A DNA stretch of 53,986 bases from Oscillospiraceae bacterium (GCA_015068615.1 SVKE01000002.1:1-53986), one strand, 5' to 3'; shown: positions 39,025 through 49,831, numbered from the stretch's first letter. The notes: generated by a model not told the origin, from the sequence alone. Translations and numbers: made by a program.

Positions 39025-40254
39025 TTATTCATCGCGCTTGCGGCGCAAAAGACTCATTTCGGGCAATCGCTCAGGCAATTTTAGCCGAAGCACCTGCTTA
39101 GGATGCGGTGCGCTTTCCACCGGATTTCCCTCTGCATCACGCAGATTCTCTGCCTTAAAAGCAAAGGAAGGTATAAACGGCGCCACAGCCTCCAGAGTAT
39201 CTCCGGTAAAAAAGCGATTCCGCTGTTCAATGAGCGTGTCACCGGTTTCCTCATCATAACCGATAACCACAGCGGATACTTCATAATTACGCACATAGGC
39301 GCTGCTTTCATAAACCTGTGCAGTCTCATCCGGCCTGCCCAGATAAAAGCCGGTTGTATAGCGCCGGTTGCTGACCTTGGAAAGCTCCTCCAGCCAAGCC
39401 GGGTCAAAGCGATAGGTTTCCGGAGACTCACAGTAGCGATCAATGGCCTCGCGATAGGCCTTCACCACCGTGGCCACGTAATACTCTGTCTTGACGCGCC
39501 CCTCGATTTTAAAGCTTGAGATGCCCGCTTCAATCAGCTGTGGAATATATTCTATCATGCAAAGGTCCTTTGAGTTAAATAAAAAGGTACCTCGCTCACC
39601 TTCAAAAACCGGGTAATATTCTCCCGGGCGCTGCTCCTCCACCAAGCTGTAATTCCAGCGGCAAGGGTGGGCACAGTTACCGCGGTTGGAATCGCGGCCT
39701 GCCATATAGCCGGACAAAAGACAGCGTCCGGAATAGGAAATGCACATAGCACCGTGCACAAAGGCCTCGATTTCCAATTCCTGCGGAATTTTATCATGAA
39801 TCTCCTTGATTTCTGCAAGAGAAAGCTCACGCGCTGCCACAACACGGCCGGCGCCTAGGCTGTGCCAGGCAGCAAAGGTCTCTGCGTTGGTGTTGTTGGC
39901 CTGGGTGCTGATGTGAATCGGCACCTTGGGCGCAAGCCGCTTGGCCATAAAAAACACACCTAAATCAGAGATAATCAGCGCATCCGGCTCAAGCTCTGCC
40001 ATCTCCTCTAAAAAGGCAGGCAAGGCTTCCATATCCTCATTATGAGGAATGATATTGGTTGCAATATATAATTTTTTATTCTTGGCTAATGTCAGCTCTC
40101 TGGCGCGTTTTAAATCCTCCGAGGAAAAATTTTTCGCGGCAGTGCGCATGGAAAACGCCTCGCCGCCGGCATATACCGCATCTGCGCCGAATAGAAGCGC
40201 TGTTTCCAGCCGCTCTAAGGAGCCGGCAGGTGCCAACAATTCCGGTTTATTCAT
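39025..40254 (-). CDS. Peptidase U32 family protein
   Basis: PELLAPAGSLERLETALLFGADAVYAGGEAFSMR, FVHGAMCISYSGRCLLSGYMAGRDSNRGNCAHPCRW. Confidence 0.93.
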   Translation of the reverse strand: MNKPELLAPAGSLERLETALLFGADAVYAGGEAFSMRTAAKNFSSEDLKRARELTLAKNKKLYIATNIIPHNEDMEALPAFLEEMAELEPDALIISDLGVFFMAKRLAPKVPIHISTQANNTNAETFAAWHSLGAGRVVAARELSLAEIKEIHDKIPQELEIEAFVHGAMCISYSGRCLLSGYMAGRDSNRGNCAHPCRWNYSLVEEQRPGEYYPVFEGERGTFLFNSKDLCMIEYIPQLIEAGISSFKIEGRVKTEYYVATVVKAYREAIDRYCESPETYRFDPAWLEELSKVSNRRYTTGFYLGRPDETAQVYESSAYVRNYEVSAVVIGYDEETGDTLIEQRNRFFTGDTLEAVAPFIPSFAFKAENLRDAEGNPVESAPHPKQVLRLKLPERLPEMSLLRRKRDE

Positions 40255-42118
40255 CTTTTTTCTCCCAATGCAGTTGATCTGTAATGTCTTGGGTTATGGT
40301 TTTGGCATCAAGGCCGCAGGCAGCATATAAAAGCTCACGCCGGCCATGCGGCACAATCCCGTTTTCGTGCGCCTTGATTAACACCTGTGTCTGACAATCC
40401 TTAACTGCAGCAAGAATCTGCTCGCCCACGCCGCCCCGGCGAATTCCGTCCTCCAACGTAACCAACAGTCTGTGGCTTTGAGCAGCCTCCAGCATCGCAG
40501 CTTCATCAAGAGGCCTTATGGTACGAAGATTGATTACAGAGGCAGACAGCCCCCGGCTTTGCAGCAGCTCATATACCTCCAAGGCGGTGCTGAGCATATG
40601 CCCCGCAGCAATGAGACACACCATCTCCCCGCGATGTACCCATTCAGCCTTTTGAAAGGAAAAGGTTGTTTTTGTTCGGTACGTCGCCTGCATGCTGCCA
40701 CGTGGATAACGAATGGCGATTGGACCTGTGTGCTCTGTCAGCGCATATCGAAGCATGTCGGAAAGCTCTGCAAAATGAGCCGGTGCCAGCACCGCCATAT
40801 GAGGCATCTGTGAAAGATAGGCAAGGTCATAAATGCCTTGATGGGTTTCTCCATCCTCACCTACAATGCCGGACCTGTCTACGCATAACAATAAATCAAT
40901 ATTTTGCAGACACACATCATGCAGTATCTGGTCATAAGCACGCTGCAAAAACGAGGAATATATCGCCACCACCGGCTTTAAGCCACTTTTCGACAGACCG
41001 GCAGCAAAGGTGATGGCATGCTGCTCTGCAATACCGACATCAAAAAAGCGTTTTGGGAAATGCTCGGCAAATGCCTTCAGCCCGGTTCCGTCCGGCATAG
41101 CGGCCGTCACAGCGCAAATTTTTTCATTGGCACAAGCTAACGAAAAGAGCGTATGGCCAAAAACGGAGGAATAGCTCTCACAACCGGCATCTGCTTCACC
41201 GGTTTCTACTTGAAAGGCACCTATGCCGTGGAAGGCCGTGGGTGCTTCCTCTGCAAATTTATAGCCTTTTCCTTTTTTTGTTTTAATATGTATTAAAACA
41301 GGCGCCTGAATTTGCATAGCCTGCTCCAAAACATCACATAAAAACGGCAAATCGTGGCCATCAATGGGACCCAAATAAGTAAATCCCAAATCCTCAAACA
41401 CCGTGCTGCTTGTAATCAGGTATCGAAAGGCATCCTTAATTTTCTTAAGGGCCAAAACAACCGGCTCACCCACAACGGGAATGCGGCGAAAACCGCGCTC
41501 CAGCCTTGATTTCATTCGAAAATACAGCGGGCGCGTCCGGATTCTGGTCAAATAGCGGGACATACCGCCGACATTTTTTGCAATGGACATTTCATTATCG
41601 TTTAAAATCACAATGAAATTCTTTTGATATGTACCGGCAGCATTTAGAGCCTCAAAGGCCATGCCGCCCCCCAAGGCACCGTCTCCGATGACCGCAACCG
41701 TCCGGGCATTTTCGCCGGCAAGCTCAGAGGCGCGTGTCATGCCGAAGGCAGCAGAAATGGATGTGGAGGAATGACCCGTGTTAAACACATCAAACACGCT
41801 TTCGCTGCTTTTGGGAAAGCCGCTCATGCCGCCAAGCTGCCGCAGCGTGGCAAACTGCTCACGCCGCCCGGTTAACAGCTTGTGCACATAGGTTTGATGG
41901 CCCACATCCCACACGATGCCGTCTCTTGGCATATCAAGACATTTAAAGAGAGCCAGCGTCAGCTCCACAACGCCTAAATTAGAAGCCAAATGGCCACCGG
42001 TCCTGGAAACGGTTTCAATCAAAAAGCTGCGGATTTCTCCGGCCAGAGCATTAAGCTCCTCCATATTCAGTTGTTTGACATCTGCCGGTTCGTTTATACT
42101 CTCTAAAATGCGATACAT
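40247..42118 (-). CDS. dxs: 1-deoxy-D-xylulose-5-phosphate synthase
   Basis: GGHLASNLGVVELTLALF, WDVGHQTYVHKLLTGR, GDGALGGGMAFEALN, ATP-independent TPP enzyme architecture. Confidence 0.97.
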   Translation of the reverse strand: MYRILESINEPADVKQLNMEELNALAGEIRSFLIETVSRTGGHLASNLGVVELTLALFKCLDMPRDGIVWDVGHQTYVHKLLTGRREQFATLRQLGGMSGFPKSSESVFDVFNTGHSSTSISAAFGMTRASELAGENARTVAVIGDGALGGGMAFEALNAAGTYQKNFIVILNDNEMSIAKNVGGMSRYLTRIRTRPLYFRMKSRLERGFRRIPVVGEPVVLALKKIKDAFRYLITSSTVFEDLGFTYLGPIDGHDLPFLCDVLEQAMQIQAPVLIHIKTKKGKGYKFAEEAPTAFHGIGAFQVETGEADAGCESYSSVFGHTLFSLACANEKICAVTAAMPDGTGLKAFAEHFPKRFFDVGIAEQHAITFAAGLSKSGLKPVVAIYSSFLQRAYDQILHDVCLQNIDLLLCVDRSGIVGEDGETHQGIYDLAYLSQMPHMAVLAPAHFAELSDMLRYALTEHTGPIAIRYPRGSMQATYRTKTTFSFQKAEWVHRGEMVCLIAAGHMLSTALEVYELLQSRGLSASVINLRTIRPLDEAAMLEAAQSHRLLVTLEDGIRRGGVGEQILAAVKDCQTQVLIKAHENGIVPHGRRELLYAACGLDAKTITQDITDQLHWEKKDE

Positions 42119-42221
42119 GAACCTCACTCATTTGAATCGTCCGTAAATAGAACAATCGTAATTTTAATACAATATTATTGTTATTGTACCACATTTTTGT
42201 CTTTTGGTAAAGAGGAAAAAG

Positions 42222-42602
42222 CTATTTTTCCTGTTCTTTTTTTCTTTTTTTATCTTTTTTAAATATTTCATACAGTCCCATGGCAAGCAAAAAGAACCCG
42301 AACAGGCGTCGCAGTAGCTTTCCTTCAATGACACCTGCCAACAAAGAGCCTCCCACGGCGCCGGCAAGTCCAAACAAAATAACGGGCACGGCCACCTTAA
42401 AATTGACCGCTTTATTTTTAATGTGAACCCAGAGCGAAATAATGGCCGTGGGGATGAAGTACAAAAGATTAACGCCCTGTGCCTCGTGCTGCCCCACGTT
42501 TAAAAAGATACTCAAGGCCGGAATCAGTATTGTACCGCCACCAATGCCCATGCCGCTGATGATGCCGGATAAAAATCCGGCGATTATGGCTGCTGTCATC
42601 AT
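42222..42602 (-). CDS. Half-size TSUP/TauE-SafE family permease (second half)
   Basis: AGFLSGIISGMGIGGGTILIPALSIFLNVGQHEAQGVNLLYFIPTA. Confidence 0.8.
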   Translation of the reverse strand: MMTAAIIAGFLSGIISGMGIGGGTILIPALSIFLNVGQHEAQGVNLLYFIPTAIISLWVHIKNKAVNFKVAVPVILFGLAGAVGGSLLAGVIEGKLLRRLFGFFLLAMGLYEIFKKDKKRKKEQEK

Positions 42603-42997
42603 CCCACCACCATTCTTACGGCGGCCAGCAACATAAAGGCACCGAAAATTTTACGAATGACGCCTGCAGACAGCTTTTTAAGAAGGCGTGCGCCAAGAAA
42701 TCCGCCGGCCACACCGCCAAGAGAGACCTTGATGGCAAGGGCATAGTCTAAATGGTTCCCTCTTCCGTAAAAAAACAGACTGACCGTCGTAAAAGCTAGA
42801 ATAATTAAAATTGCCGTGGCATGAGAGGTATGCTCCTCCTGATCTAAAAAGGCCTCTAAAAACGGCACAACAACCGTACCGCCGCCGCTGCCGAACAGCC
42901 CGTTTAAAAAGCCGGACAAAAGTCCGCCGACTGCAGAGATGAAATACTTATTTTTAAAAAATCGCGACATACATAAGCTCCGTTTCCGCCGCGACAC
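42599..42997 (-). CDS. Half-size TSUP/TauE-SafE family permease (first half)
   Basis: GGLLSGFLNGLFGSGGGTVVVPFLEAFLDQEEHTSHATAILIILAFT; ATGA overlap with the next gene. Confidence 0.8.
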   Translation of the reverse strand: MSRRKRSLCMSRFFKNKYFISAVGGLLSGFLNGLFGSGGGTVVVPFLEAFLDQEEHTSHATAILIILAFTTVSLFFYGRGNHLDYALAIKVSLGGVAGGFLGARLLKKLSAGVIRKIFGAFMLLAAVRMVVG

Positions 42998-43063
42998 AAA
43001 TGTGTCGCGGCAGTTTTACATAACTTAGTATGCGCGATATAACACTCGAATAAACAAAGAAGT

Positions 43064-46000
43064 TTACGCTTGTTCAATTTCATCCAAATCCAGCTTTAGG
43101 AGCTTGGAAACACCTTTTTCCTGCATGGTCACGCCATAAATCATATCAGCACATTCCATGGTGCCGCGGCGGTGCGTGACCAGAATAAACTGCGTTTTGC
43201 GGCTGAAGCGCCTGATGAACTCTGCATAACGATACACATTATTTTCATCAAGTGCTGCCTCAATCTCGTCCAAAAAGCAGAAGGGCGTGGGCTTAATACG
43301 TAATATGGCAAACAGGAGCGCAATAGCAGACAGAGCCCGCTCACCGCCGGACAAAAGCAACAGGCTTTGCAGCTTCTTGCCCGGGGGCTGCACATTGATT
43401 TCAATCCCGCAGTTTAGTACATCGCTCTCATCCTCTAAGCGCAAATCGGCACGACCACCGCCGAACAGCTCGGTAAAGGTGCTTTTAAAATGCCGAGCAA
43501 TTTTGTCAAATTCCTCTTTAAACTGCTTTTTCATGACCGACTGCATCTCATCAATAATATGCAAAAGGTCCCGCTTAGCGCGGTTTAAATCCTCGCGCTG
43601 ATTGCTTAAAAAGTCATACCGCTCGCTCACCGCCTTAAGCTCCTCAATAGCATCAACATTGACATTGCCAAGCGCGCGGATCCGGCCGCGCAGGGAGGCA
43701 ATTTCCTTTGTGATTTGTGCGTCGGAGCCTAAATCCTGCTGCATAGCCTCTGCCTCGGAATACGTCATTTCATACTCCTCCCAGAGGCGGCTGATGGCAA
43801 GCTCTGCTTCGCTTTCCACCTTTTCCAGCTGGGCCGTCAGGCGGTCCTGCTCTGATTTTAAATTATATACGCTTTCACGCGTGTCCTTCGCATCACCCTG
43901 CAGAGAACGCAGGCGCTTTTCTGCCTCCTGCCGACTTTCTGCCAGATCGCCAATCTCCTTGGTATGAGTCTCAATAGCTTTTTGGAGCAGCTCACTCTTT
44001 TCGGTTTTTTCGGTTATGCTCTGCCGGTGGCCTTCATTTGCAGCCTTGATTTCCTCGGCCTCCTTGGCACGTAGCTTAAGCAATGAGTCTGTCTGGCGAA
44101 TTTCCTGCTCCAGGGTGGAAATTTTTTCTTTTTGTCCGGCAATTTCATTTCGCTTCGCCGTTTCCTCAAACCCCTTTTCCAGCAGCCTATCACTAATTTT
44201 TTGCTTTTGATTGGCAGCCTGAAACGCAATTTGCTCAAGCTCATTTAAGAGCAGACGCTTATTTTCTATATCCTTCTCTGCCGCTAAAAGATTCTTTTCT
44301 GCGCTCTCTCGATCAGTCACGAGCCCCTCTGCCTCCTGCTCAGCAGAAAGAAGTGCGGCTTGCAGCCCGTCAATGGACGCTTGCAGCGAGGATAACAGCA
44401 GTTCATGATGCTCCCTGTCTCTGGCCAGCACCAAAAGAACCTCTTTATTCTCCCGGCAGACGGCGGCGACCTTCTCCTGCTCCTCTGTCAGAGTGAGAAT
44501 CTCTGCCTCTATGGCCGTCTTTTCCTTCTCCATTTGCTTCAGCTGCCGCTCAGCGGTCAGGAGTCCTTCCTTTAAGCTCTCCATCTCCTGCTCACGGCCC
44601 AAAAGCTGGCTGCCCTTTTGCTGCGAACCACCGGCAATAGAACCGCCGGGATAAAAAATTTCTCCCTCCAAGGTCACCAGCCGAAGGCTTTGCTTATATT
44701 TTCGGGAAATACTGATGGCCTGATCCATTTTTTCAACCACAACAGTCTTTCCCAGGAGATTTTTAATAATACCGTCATATTGGGCATCACAGCTCACAAG
44801 CGAGGAAGCAAGACCAATATAGCCGGGCTCTTGCTCCACGCGGGAAACGTCTAAAAGACTGCCGCCAACCGCCGAGATCGGCATAAAGGTCGCCCGTCCT
44901 GCTCCCAGCTGTTTTAGGCAGCTGATGGCCTTTTTGGCATCCTCCTCGGTATCCACTACAATGTTCTGCAGAGAGCCGCCAATGGCTGCACCAATGGCCG
45001 CCTCGTATTCTTTTTTTACGTGAATCAGCTTAGAAACCGGTCCGTGAATTCCAACACGCGTCAGCATGCCTTCAGCATGCTGCTTCATAATTTCGCGCAC
45101 GCTTTTATAGTACCCTTCAAAGCTCTGCTCCATCTCTGTTAAAAGATGCAGGCGCGTTCTTTTCTGGTTGCTGCTCTGCAATAGCGCATTCATTCTGGCT
45201 TGATGCTTGTCCAGCTTATCCTGCAGCTCCTGTTCTGTAGCGCCAAGCTTTGCAAGCTCTTCTTCCAGCCCCTTGATAAATTCCTCCTTGCGTTCGTGCT
45301 CAGAAAGCATGCCGCCGCCTTTTTTCTGCTGATCAGCAAGCTCCTTCTCTTTCTCTTCAATTTCTGCAGATAAATCGCGTCGGCGTGTTTTTAGATTCTG
45401 CTCTAAGAGAGCCAGATTCGAAAGCTTGATTTTACTTTCGGAAGAACTGTCAAAGGCCGACTGAATCTCCTGCTTAATTTTGTCAATCTCTCCGCTTTGT
45501 CCTTCTGTGTTTTCCGTAAAGCCGGCCACCTCTTCACCCAATGCCGCCTTTTCCTCACAGATTGTGACAAGCTCTGCTTCAAGTCTTGTTAATTGCTCCT
45601 TTAATCCGCGTAGATTTTGCTCGGCAGAAAGCTTGGCCTCGGCAAAATCCGCCGTTTCTTTATCAATGCGCTCTACAAGGCGCAAATTGCCCTCAATGGT
45701 GTTTTTGAGCACCTCAATTTCCCGTTGCGAAACCACAATGCCTTCTTCGGATGCTTTTTTTTCTTCATTCTTTTTGGCAATGGCAGCATCCAGCTCCTCA
45801 AAGCGAGCATAGCACGCCTCCTGTGCTTCATCGGCCATGGAGAGGGCCTTTTCCACCTCACAAAGCTGTGTGCGAACTGCATCCAGCTTTTCTTCTATGC
45901 TGCCGCTCTGTTCTTTACCGCGCGCAACCGTGCGTAACACAGCATTGACATCATACAGCCTTAAGCTGTCCCGGAGATTCAAATATTTTTTAGCCTTTTC

Positions 46001-46627
46001 CGCCTGTTGGGCCAGCGGCTCAAGCTGCGTTTCCAGCTCAGAAATAATGTCCGATACGCGGTCTAAATTTTCATCGGTATGCTTTAGGCGGCGCTCTGCC
46101 TCTTCCTTGCGGTAACGATATTTGGAAATGCCGGCGGCCTCCTCAAAAATTTGACGTCGATCCTCGGATTTTGTTGACAGAATTTCATCGATTTTGCCTT
46201 GACCCACCATGGAATAACCGTCACGACCAAGGCCGGTATCCATAAAAATTTCATGAATGTCCTTCAAACGACAGGGGGCATCATTAATAAAATATTGGCT
46301 TTCGCCCGAGGCATACACCTTACGGGTAACAAAAAGCTCGTCAAAATCCACGTGAAAGCTACGATCTTTATTGTCAAGACGCAGCGTGACCTCAGCAAAG
46401 CCCAGCCGTTTCCTTGTTTCCGTACCGTTAAAAATAACATCCTCCATTTTGCTGCCTCGGAGGTTTTTGGCACTCTGCTCTCCCAACACCCAACGCACAG
46501 CATCGGAAATGTTGCTTTTTCCGCTTCCGTTCGGGCCTACAATGGCTGTTATGCCCTCGCTAAAATTAAGCTCTACATGATCTGCAAAGGACTTAAAACC
46601 CTGCAGCTTCAGACCCTTTAAATACAT
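43064..46627 (-). CDS. smc: Chromosome segregation protein SMC
   Basis: GFKSFADHVELNFSEGITAIVGPNGSGKSNISDAVRWVLGEQSAKNLRGSKMEDVIFNG; coiled coil; LLSGGERALSAIALLFAI. Confidence 0.98.
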   Translation of the reverse strand: MYLKGLKLQGFKSFADHVELNFSEGITAIVGPNGSGKSNISDAVRWVLGEQSAKNLRGSKMEDVIFNGTETRKRLGFAEVTLRLDNKDRSFHVDFDELFVTRKVYASGESQYFINDAPCRLKDIHEIFMDTGLGRDGYSMVGQGKIDEILSTKSEDRRQIFEEAAGISKYRYRKEEAERRLKHTDENLDRVSDIISELETQLEPLAQQAEKAKKYLNLRDSLRLYDVNAVLRTVARGKEQSGSIEEKLDAVRTQLCEVEKALSMADEAQEACYARFEELDAAIAKKNEEKKASEEGIVVSQREIEVLKNTIEGNLRLVERIDKETADFAEAKLSAEQNLRGLKEQLTRLEAELVTICEEKAALGEEVAGFTENTEGQSGEIDKIKQEIQSAFDSSSESKIKLSNLALLEQNLKTRRRDLSAEIEEKEKELADQQKKGGGMLSEHERKEEFIKGLEEELAKLGATEQELQDKLDKHQARMNALLQSSNQKRTRLHLLTEMEQSFEGYYKSVREIMKQHAEGMLTRVGIHGPVSKLIHVKKEYEAAIGAAIGGSLQNIVVDTEEDAKKAISCLKQLGAGRATFMPISAVGGSLLDVSRVEQEPGYIGLASSLVSCDAQYDGIIKNLLGKTVVVEKMDQAISISRKYKQSLRLVTLEGEIFYPGGSIAGGSQQKGSQLLGREQEMESLKEGLLTAERQLKQMEKEKTAIEAEILTLTEEQEKVAAVCRENKEVLLVLARDREHHELLLSSLQASIDGLQAALLSAEQEAEGLVTDRESAEKNLLAAEKDIENKRLLLNELEQIAFQAANQKQKISDRLLEKGFEETAKRNEIAGQKEKISTLEQEIRQTDSLLKLRAKEAEEIKAANEGHRQSITEKTEKSELLQKAIETHTKEIGDLAESRQEAEKRLRSLQGDAKDTRESVYNLKSEQDRLTAQLEKVESEAELAISRLWEEYEMTYSEAEAMQQDLGSDAQITKEIASLRGRIRALGNVNVDAIEELKAVSERYDFLSNQREDLNRAKRDLLHIIDEMQSVMKKQFKEEFDKIARHFKSTFTELFGGGRADLRLEDESDVLNCGIEINVQPPGKKLQSLLLLSGGERALSAIALLFAILRIKPTPFCFLDEIEAALDENNVYRYAEFIRRFSRKTQFILVTHRRGTMECADMIYGVTMQEKGVSKLLKLDLDEIEQA

Positions 46628-46647
46628 ATATCAACCAAAACCCTTCC

Positions 46648-47685
46648 TTATGATTTTGTCAACGGCAGAATTTCAAAGCTACCATGCGGAATGCTGTCTG
46701 TCTGAAGCAGCTTTATAGTTTTGAGGCCGAAGTCCTCCTCAAGCTGCAAAAGATTGCTCCGTTTATGTCCGCACAACACAGAGGTATATGCCGGATGAAC
46801 CCGAACGACAATTTCCTTTTCCGCGCGGCCCTTCATGGCCTCCTTCAGATGATCATAGCAAACAGCAGAAAGCACCAATTCACCAAAGGACGGATGATAG
46901 GGACCGGCCAGTACATCCTCTTTTTTCATATTCAAAAGTCCCATGCGTATCACATCGATATGTGCCGCAGCAAAAATGTGATACAGCTGCCGGCATCTGT
47001 CCACCGCCTCTTCAACGTCAAGCGGCGTATAGCCTCCGCTTTGGTAGAGTTCTGCAAGAGCCGTATCCCGGATGACCAGGGTGGGATACAGCCTGACACA
47101 GTCTGGCGCAAGAGCTTCAAAGCATCGGGCTGTAAAAAGCGTTTTCTCTATTGTATCTCCCGGCAGACCCGTCATCATTTGTAGGCCAAGGCCCAGACCG
47201 CGCTCCTTAATTTTACGGGCCGATTCTTCTGTCTGCGCGGCTGTATGCCCACGCTTTGCCAGCGCAAGGACCTCGTCATCCATGGACTGCGCGCCAAGCT
47301 CAACCGTCGTAACTCGGTAGGCAAGCAGCCTGTCCAACACACGCTCATCAATATAGTCCGGCCGCGTTGAAAGCCGGATGCCATCTAAAATACCCTCCTG
47401 CCGCGCCTCGCAAGCCGGCGCCAGAAGTGCCTCCTGTATTTCCTCTGCAATGCCGGTGAAGCTGCCGCCAAAAAAACCAATCTCCAGCTTCTCTCCCGGC
47501 TTTTTATAGCTTGCACCAATGCGGATCAGCTCTCGGACACGCTCCGGCGTAACCATGCTTTGTGTGCCGGTGATTTTTTTTTGGTTGCAAAACAGGCAAT
47601 CCTGCGGGCAGCCCAAATGCGGTACAAAAACAGGAATAGTTTTATGCTTTTTTGCCACTTGCCTCACCCATCTTAAAGAGCGCAT
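46648..47685 (-). CDS. Elp3-like radical SAM protein
   Basis: PVFVPHLGCPQDCLFCNQKKITG, GFFGGSFTGI, GLGLQMMTGLPGDT; start uncertain, overlaps the 3' end of rnc. Confidence 0.88.
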   Translation of the reverse strand: MRSLRWVRQVAKKHKTIPVFVPHLGCPQDCLFCNQKKITGTQSMVTPERVRELIRIGASYKKPGEKLEIGFFGGSFTGIAEEIQEALLAPACEARQEGILDGIRLSTRPDYIDERVLDRLLAYRVTTVELGAQSMDDEVLALAKRGHTAAQTEESARKIKERGLGLGLQMMTGLPGDTIEKTLFTARCFEALAPDCVRLYPTLVIRDTALAELYQSGGYTPLDVEEAVDRCRQLYHIFAAAHIDVIRMGLLNMKKEDVLAGPYHPSFGELVLSAVCYDHLKEAMKGRAEKEIVVRVHPAYTSVLCGHKRSNLLQLEEDFGLKTIKLLQTDSIPHGSFEILPLTKS

Positions 47686-48349
47686 CGCGTGCCGCTTCTT
47701 GCTCTGCATTTTTTTTGCTGTTGCCCTCTCCAATACCCAGTAGTTTGCCGTCAGCATGGACATGCACCTGAAATGTTTTTTTATGATCCGGGCCGGTTTC
47801 GCCCACAACTTCATAATGAATATGTGCGGCACCACCCGCCTGCAATCGCTCTTGCAATGCTGTTTTGTGGTCAGTAAAGGTTTTTCCTTTAGCAGCGAGC
47901 AGAATGGTGTCATACAATTGACCAAGCAGCCATTCACGCACCACGCTGATGCCGCCATCTAAGTAAATCGCTGCTATCAGAGCCTCGTATGCATCAGCAA
48001 GGATGGACATACGGGTTCTTCCGCCGGTCATTTCCTCTCCCTTGCCCAGTATTAAAAACTTGCCCAGCTCGATGTTTAAGGCGCATTCCCATAAAGAACG
48101 CTCACAAACAATGGTGGCTCTTGCCTTGGTTAAACCGCCCTCGGGCATTTTTGTATAATTTTCAAACAGATAGTTGCTCACAATCAGACTTAAAACAGAA
48201 TCTCCCAAAAATTCGAGTCGTTCGTTAAAGGCAAGATGCTTGCCGCGGTTTTCATTTGCGTAGGAGCTGTGAGTCAGTGCTGTTTTGAGCAACGTTTGGT
48301 TGTTAAATTTATATCCGATAATTTCTTCAAATTCCTTGAATTTGTTCAT
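47642..48349 (-). CDS. rnc: Ribonuclease III
   Basis: ALTHSSYANENRGKHLAFNERLEFLGDSVL; dsRBD GEGNSKKNAEQEAARDAL. Confidence 0.97.
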   Translation of the reverse strand: MNKFKEFEEIIGYKFNNQTLLKTALTHSSYANENRGKHLAFNERLEFLGDSVLSLIVSNYLFENYTKMPEGGLTKARATIVCERSLWECALNIELGKFLILGKGEEMTGGRTRMSILADAYEALIAAIYLDGGISVVREWLLGQLYDTILLAAKGKTFTDHKTALQERLQAGGAAHIHYEVVGETGPDHKKTFQVHVHADGKLLGIGEGNSKKNAEQEAARDALFKMGEASGKKA

Positions 48350-48517
48350 TTTTCTTTCCTCTTTTGCTTGATGGTATGTATGCAGGCAAAAAAACAGAGG
48401 TGTAACTAAATTTTAAGCGGTGCCCTTTTCATCAGAAAAAAGCACCGCCGCTCGTTTTTTGCTGCGTTGTCCCGCAGGAAGAGCAGCAAAACATGTACAT
48501 GTCTGTTCAGCCTTTTT

Positions 48518-48745
48518 CTAGGACTGGGCCTTGATGTAATTTACAACATCGCCGACTGTTTTAATGGTTTCAGCCTCACCATCGGAAATCTCCATATCAA
48601 ACTCTTCCTCCATGGCCATAATCAGTTCAACAATATCCAAAGAGTCTGCTCCTAAATCATCAATAAAGGATGTTTCCATGGTCACTGAATTTTTGTCTAC
48701 ACCCAGCTGATCTACAACAATTTCCTGTACCTTCTCAAACTCCAT
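48518..48745 (-). CDS. acpP: Acyl carrier protein
   Basis: [53 protein letters not shown]. Confidence 0.96.
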   Translation of the reverse strand: MEFEKVQEIVVDQLGVDKNSVTMETSFIDDLGADSLDIVELIMAMEEEFDMEISDGEAETIKTVGDVVNYIKAQS

Positions 48746-48814
48746 ACTACTCACCTCCGTATAATTACTGACTCTTACGAGGCAGAGCCGCGCTTGTAAA
48801 AACAAACAGTAGGG

Positions 48815-49831
48815 TTATCTGTCTTCGTCCTCATCACTGGTAGAATAAGCCGAAATAGCCGCCTTAATTTTCTCATTAACACCGGCTTCCACGTATAATG
48901 CCGTGGTTTTAACGGCATTTTTTATTGCCTTGGCATCAGAACTGCCGTGGGCCTTAAACACAACACCGTCAATACCTAAAAGCGGAGCGCCGCCATATTC
49001 AGAATAATCCATGCGACTTTTTACGGTTTTAAGCCCCGGCTTTAAAATGCCGGCAGCAAGCTTTGTAAGCGTGCTTTTATAAAAGACATCCTTCATCATG
49101 GAAAACAGCGCCGAAGCCGTACCTTCAATCAGCTTAATGACCACATTGCCCGTAAACCCGTCGCAAACAATGACATCCGCCAGACCATAGGGCACATCGC
49201 GGGGTTCAATATTGCCAATAAAATTAACAGGCGCGCTCTTTAAAAGCTGATGCGTCTCCTTTGTCAGCGCATTTCCCTTGGCTTCTTCGGCACCGATGTT
49301 GAGCAGTCCGACCCTTGGATGTTGAATACCAAGCACATGCTCGGCATAAATGGCACCCATCTGCGCGAACTGCACCAGGTGCAGCGGACGGCAATCGGCA
49401 TTTGCGCCGACGTCTAAAATCACACCGGGGTTGCCCACTGTGGGCAGCACCGTTGTTAAGGCAGGACGCTTTACGCCCTTCACGCGACCCAGCGTACGAA
49501 ATGCGCCGGCCAGGTAAGCTCCGGTATTACCGGCAGAAACAACAGCATCTGCTTCGCCGTTTTTAACAAGCTCTAGTCCCACAACCAAGGATGAATCCTT
49601 TTTGCGCCTGATGGAATCCACAGGAGATTCGCTTGTTTCAATCACTTCCTCCGCGTGGTGGATATGAATTTTTCCTGTCGGTACATCTTCATGTTCTAAA
49701 AGTGCTGCAAGAATCTGCTCTTTACCAACCAAAATCAGCTCCGCATTGCACTCGGAAACGGCCTGCACACATCCCTTGACTATTGCCTCAGGTGCGTGAT
49801 CACCGCCAAATGCATCTACTGCAATTCTCAA
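48815..49831 (-). CDS. plsX: Phosphate acyltransferase PlsX
   Basis: MRIAVDAFGGDHAPEAIVKGC, VSAGNTGAYLAGAFRTLGRVKGVKRPAL. Confidence 0.97.
   Translation of the reverse strand: MRIAVDAFGGDHAPEAIVKGCVQAVSECNAELILVGKEQILAALLEHEDVPTGKIHIHHAEEVIETSESPVDSIRRKKDSSLVVGLELVKNGEADAVVSAGNTGAYLAGAFRTLGRVKGVKRPALTTVLPTVGNPGVILDVGANADCRPLHLVQFAQMGAIYAEHVLGIQHPRVGLLNIGAEEAKGNALTKETHQLLKSAPVNFIGNIEPRDVPYGLADVIVCDGFTGNVVIKLIEGTASALFSMMKDVFYKSTLTKLAAGILKPGLKTVKSRMDYSEYGGAPLLGIDGVVFKAHGSSDAKAIKNAVKTTALYVEAGVNEKIKAAISAYSTSDEDEDR

Noticed and set aside
39555-39845. 96-aa frame-shifted ORF within the U32 peptidase gene
   Set aside because: Alternative frame of a conserved coding region.
46648-47958. Full 436-aa ORF as the radical SAM protein
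   Set aside because: The first ~90 aa are out-of-frame translation of rnc; the plausible start is near 47685, just inside the end of rnc.
48420-48517. Inverted repeats (GCGGTGC/GCACCGC, TTTTGCTGC/GCAGCAAAA) and the ACATGTACATGT palindrome between rnc and acpP
   Set aside because: Best explained as ordinary acpP-downstream terminator-like structures; insufficient evidence for a separate element.
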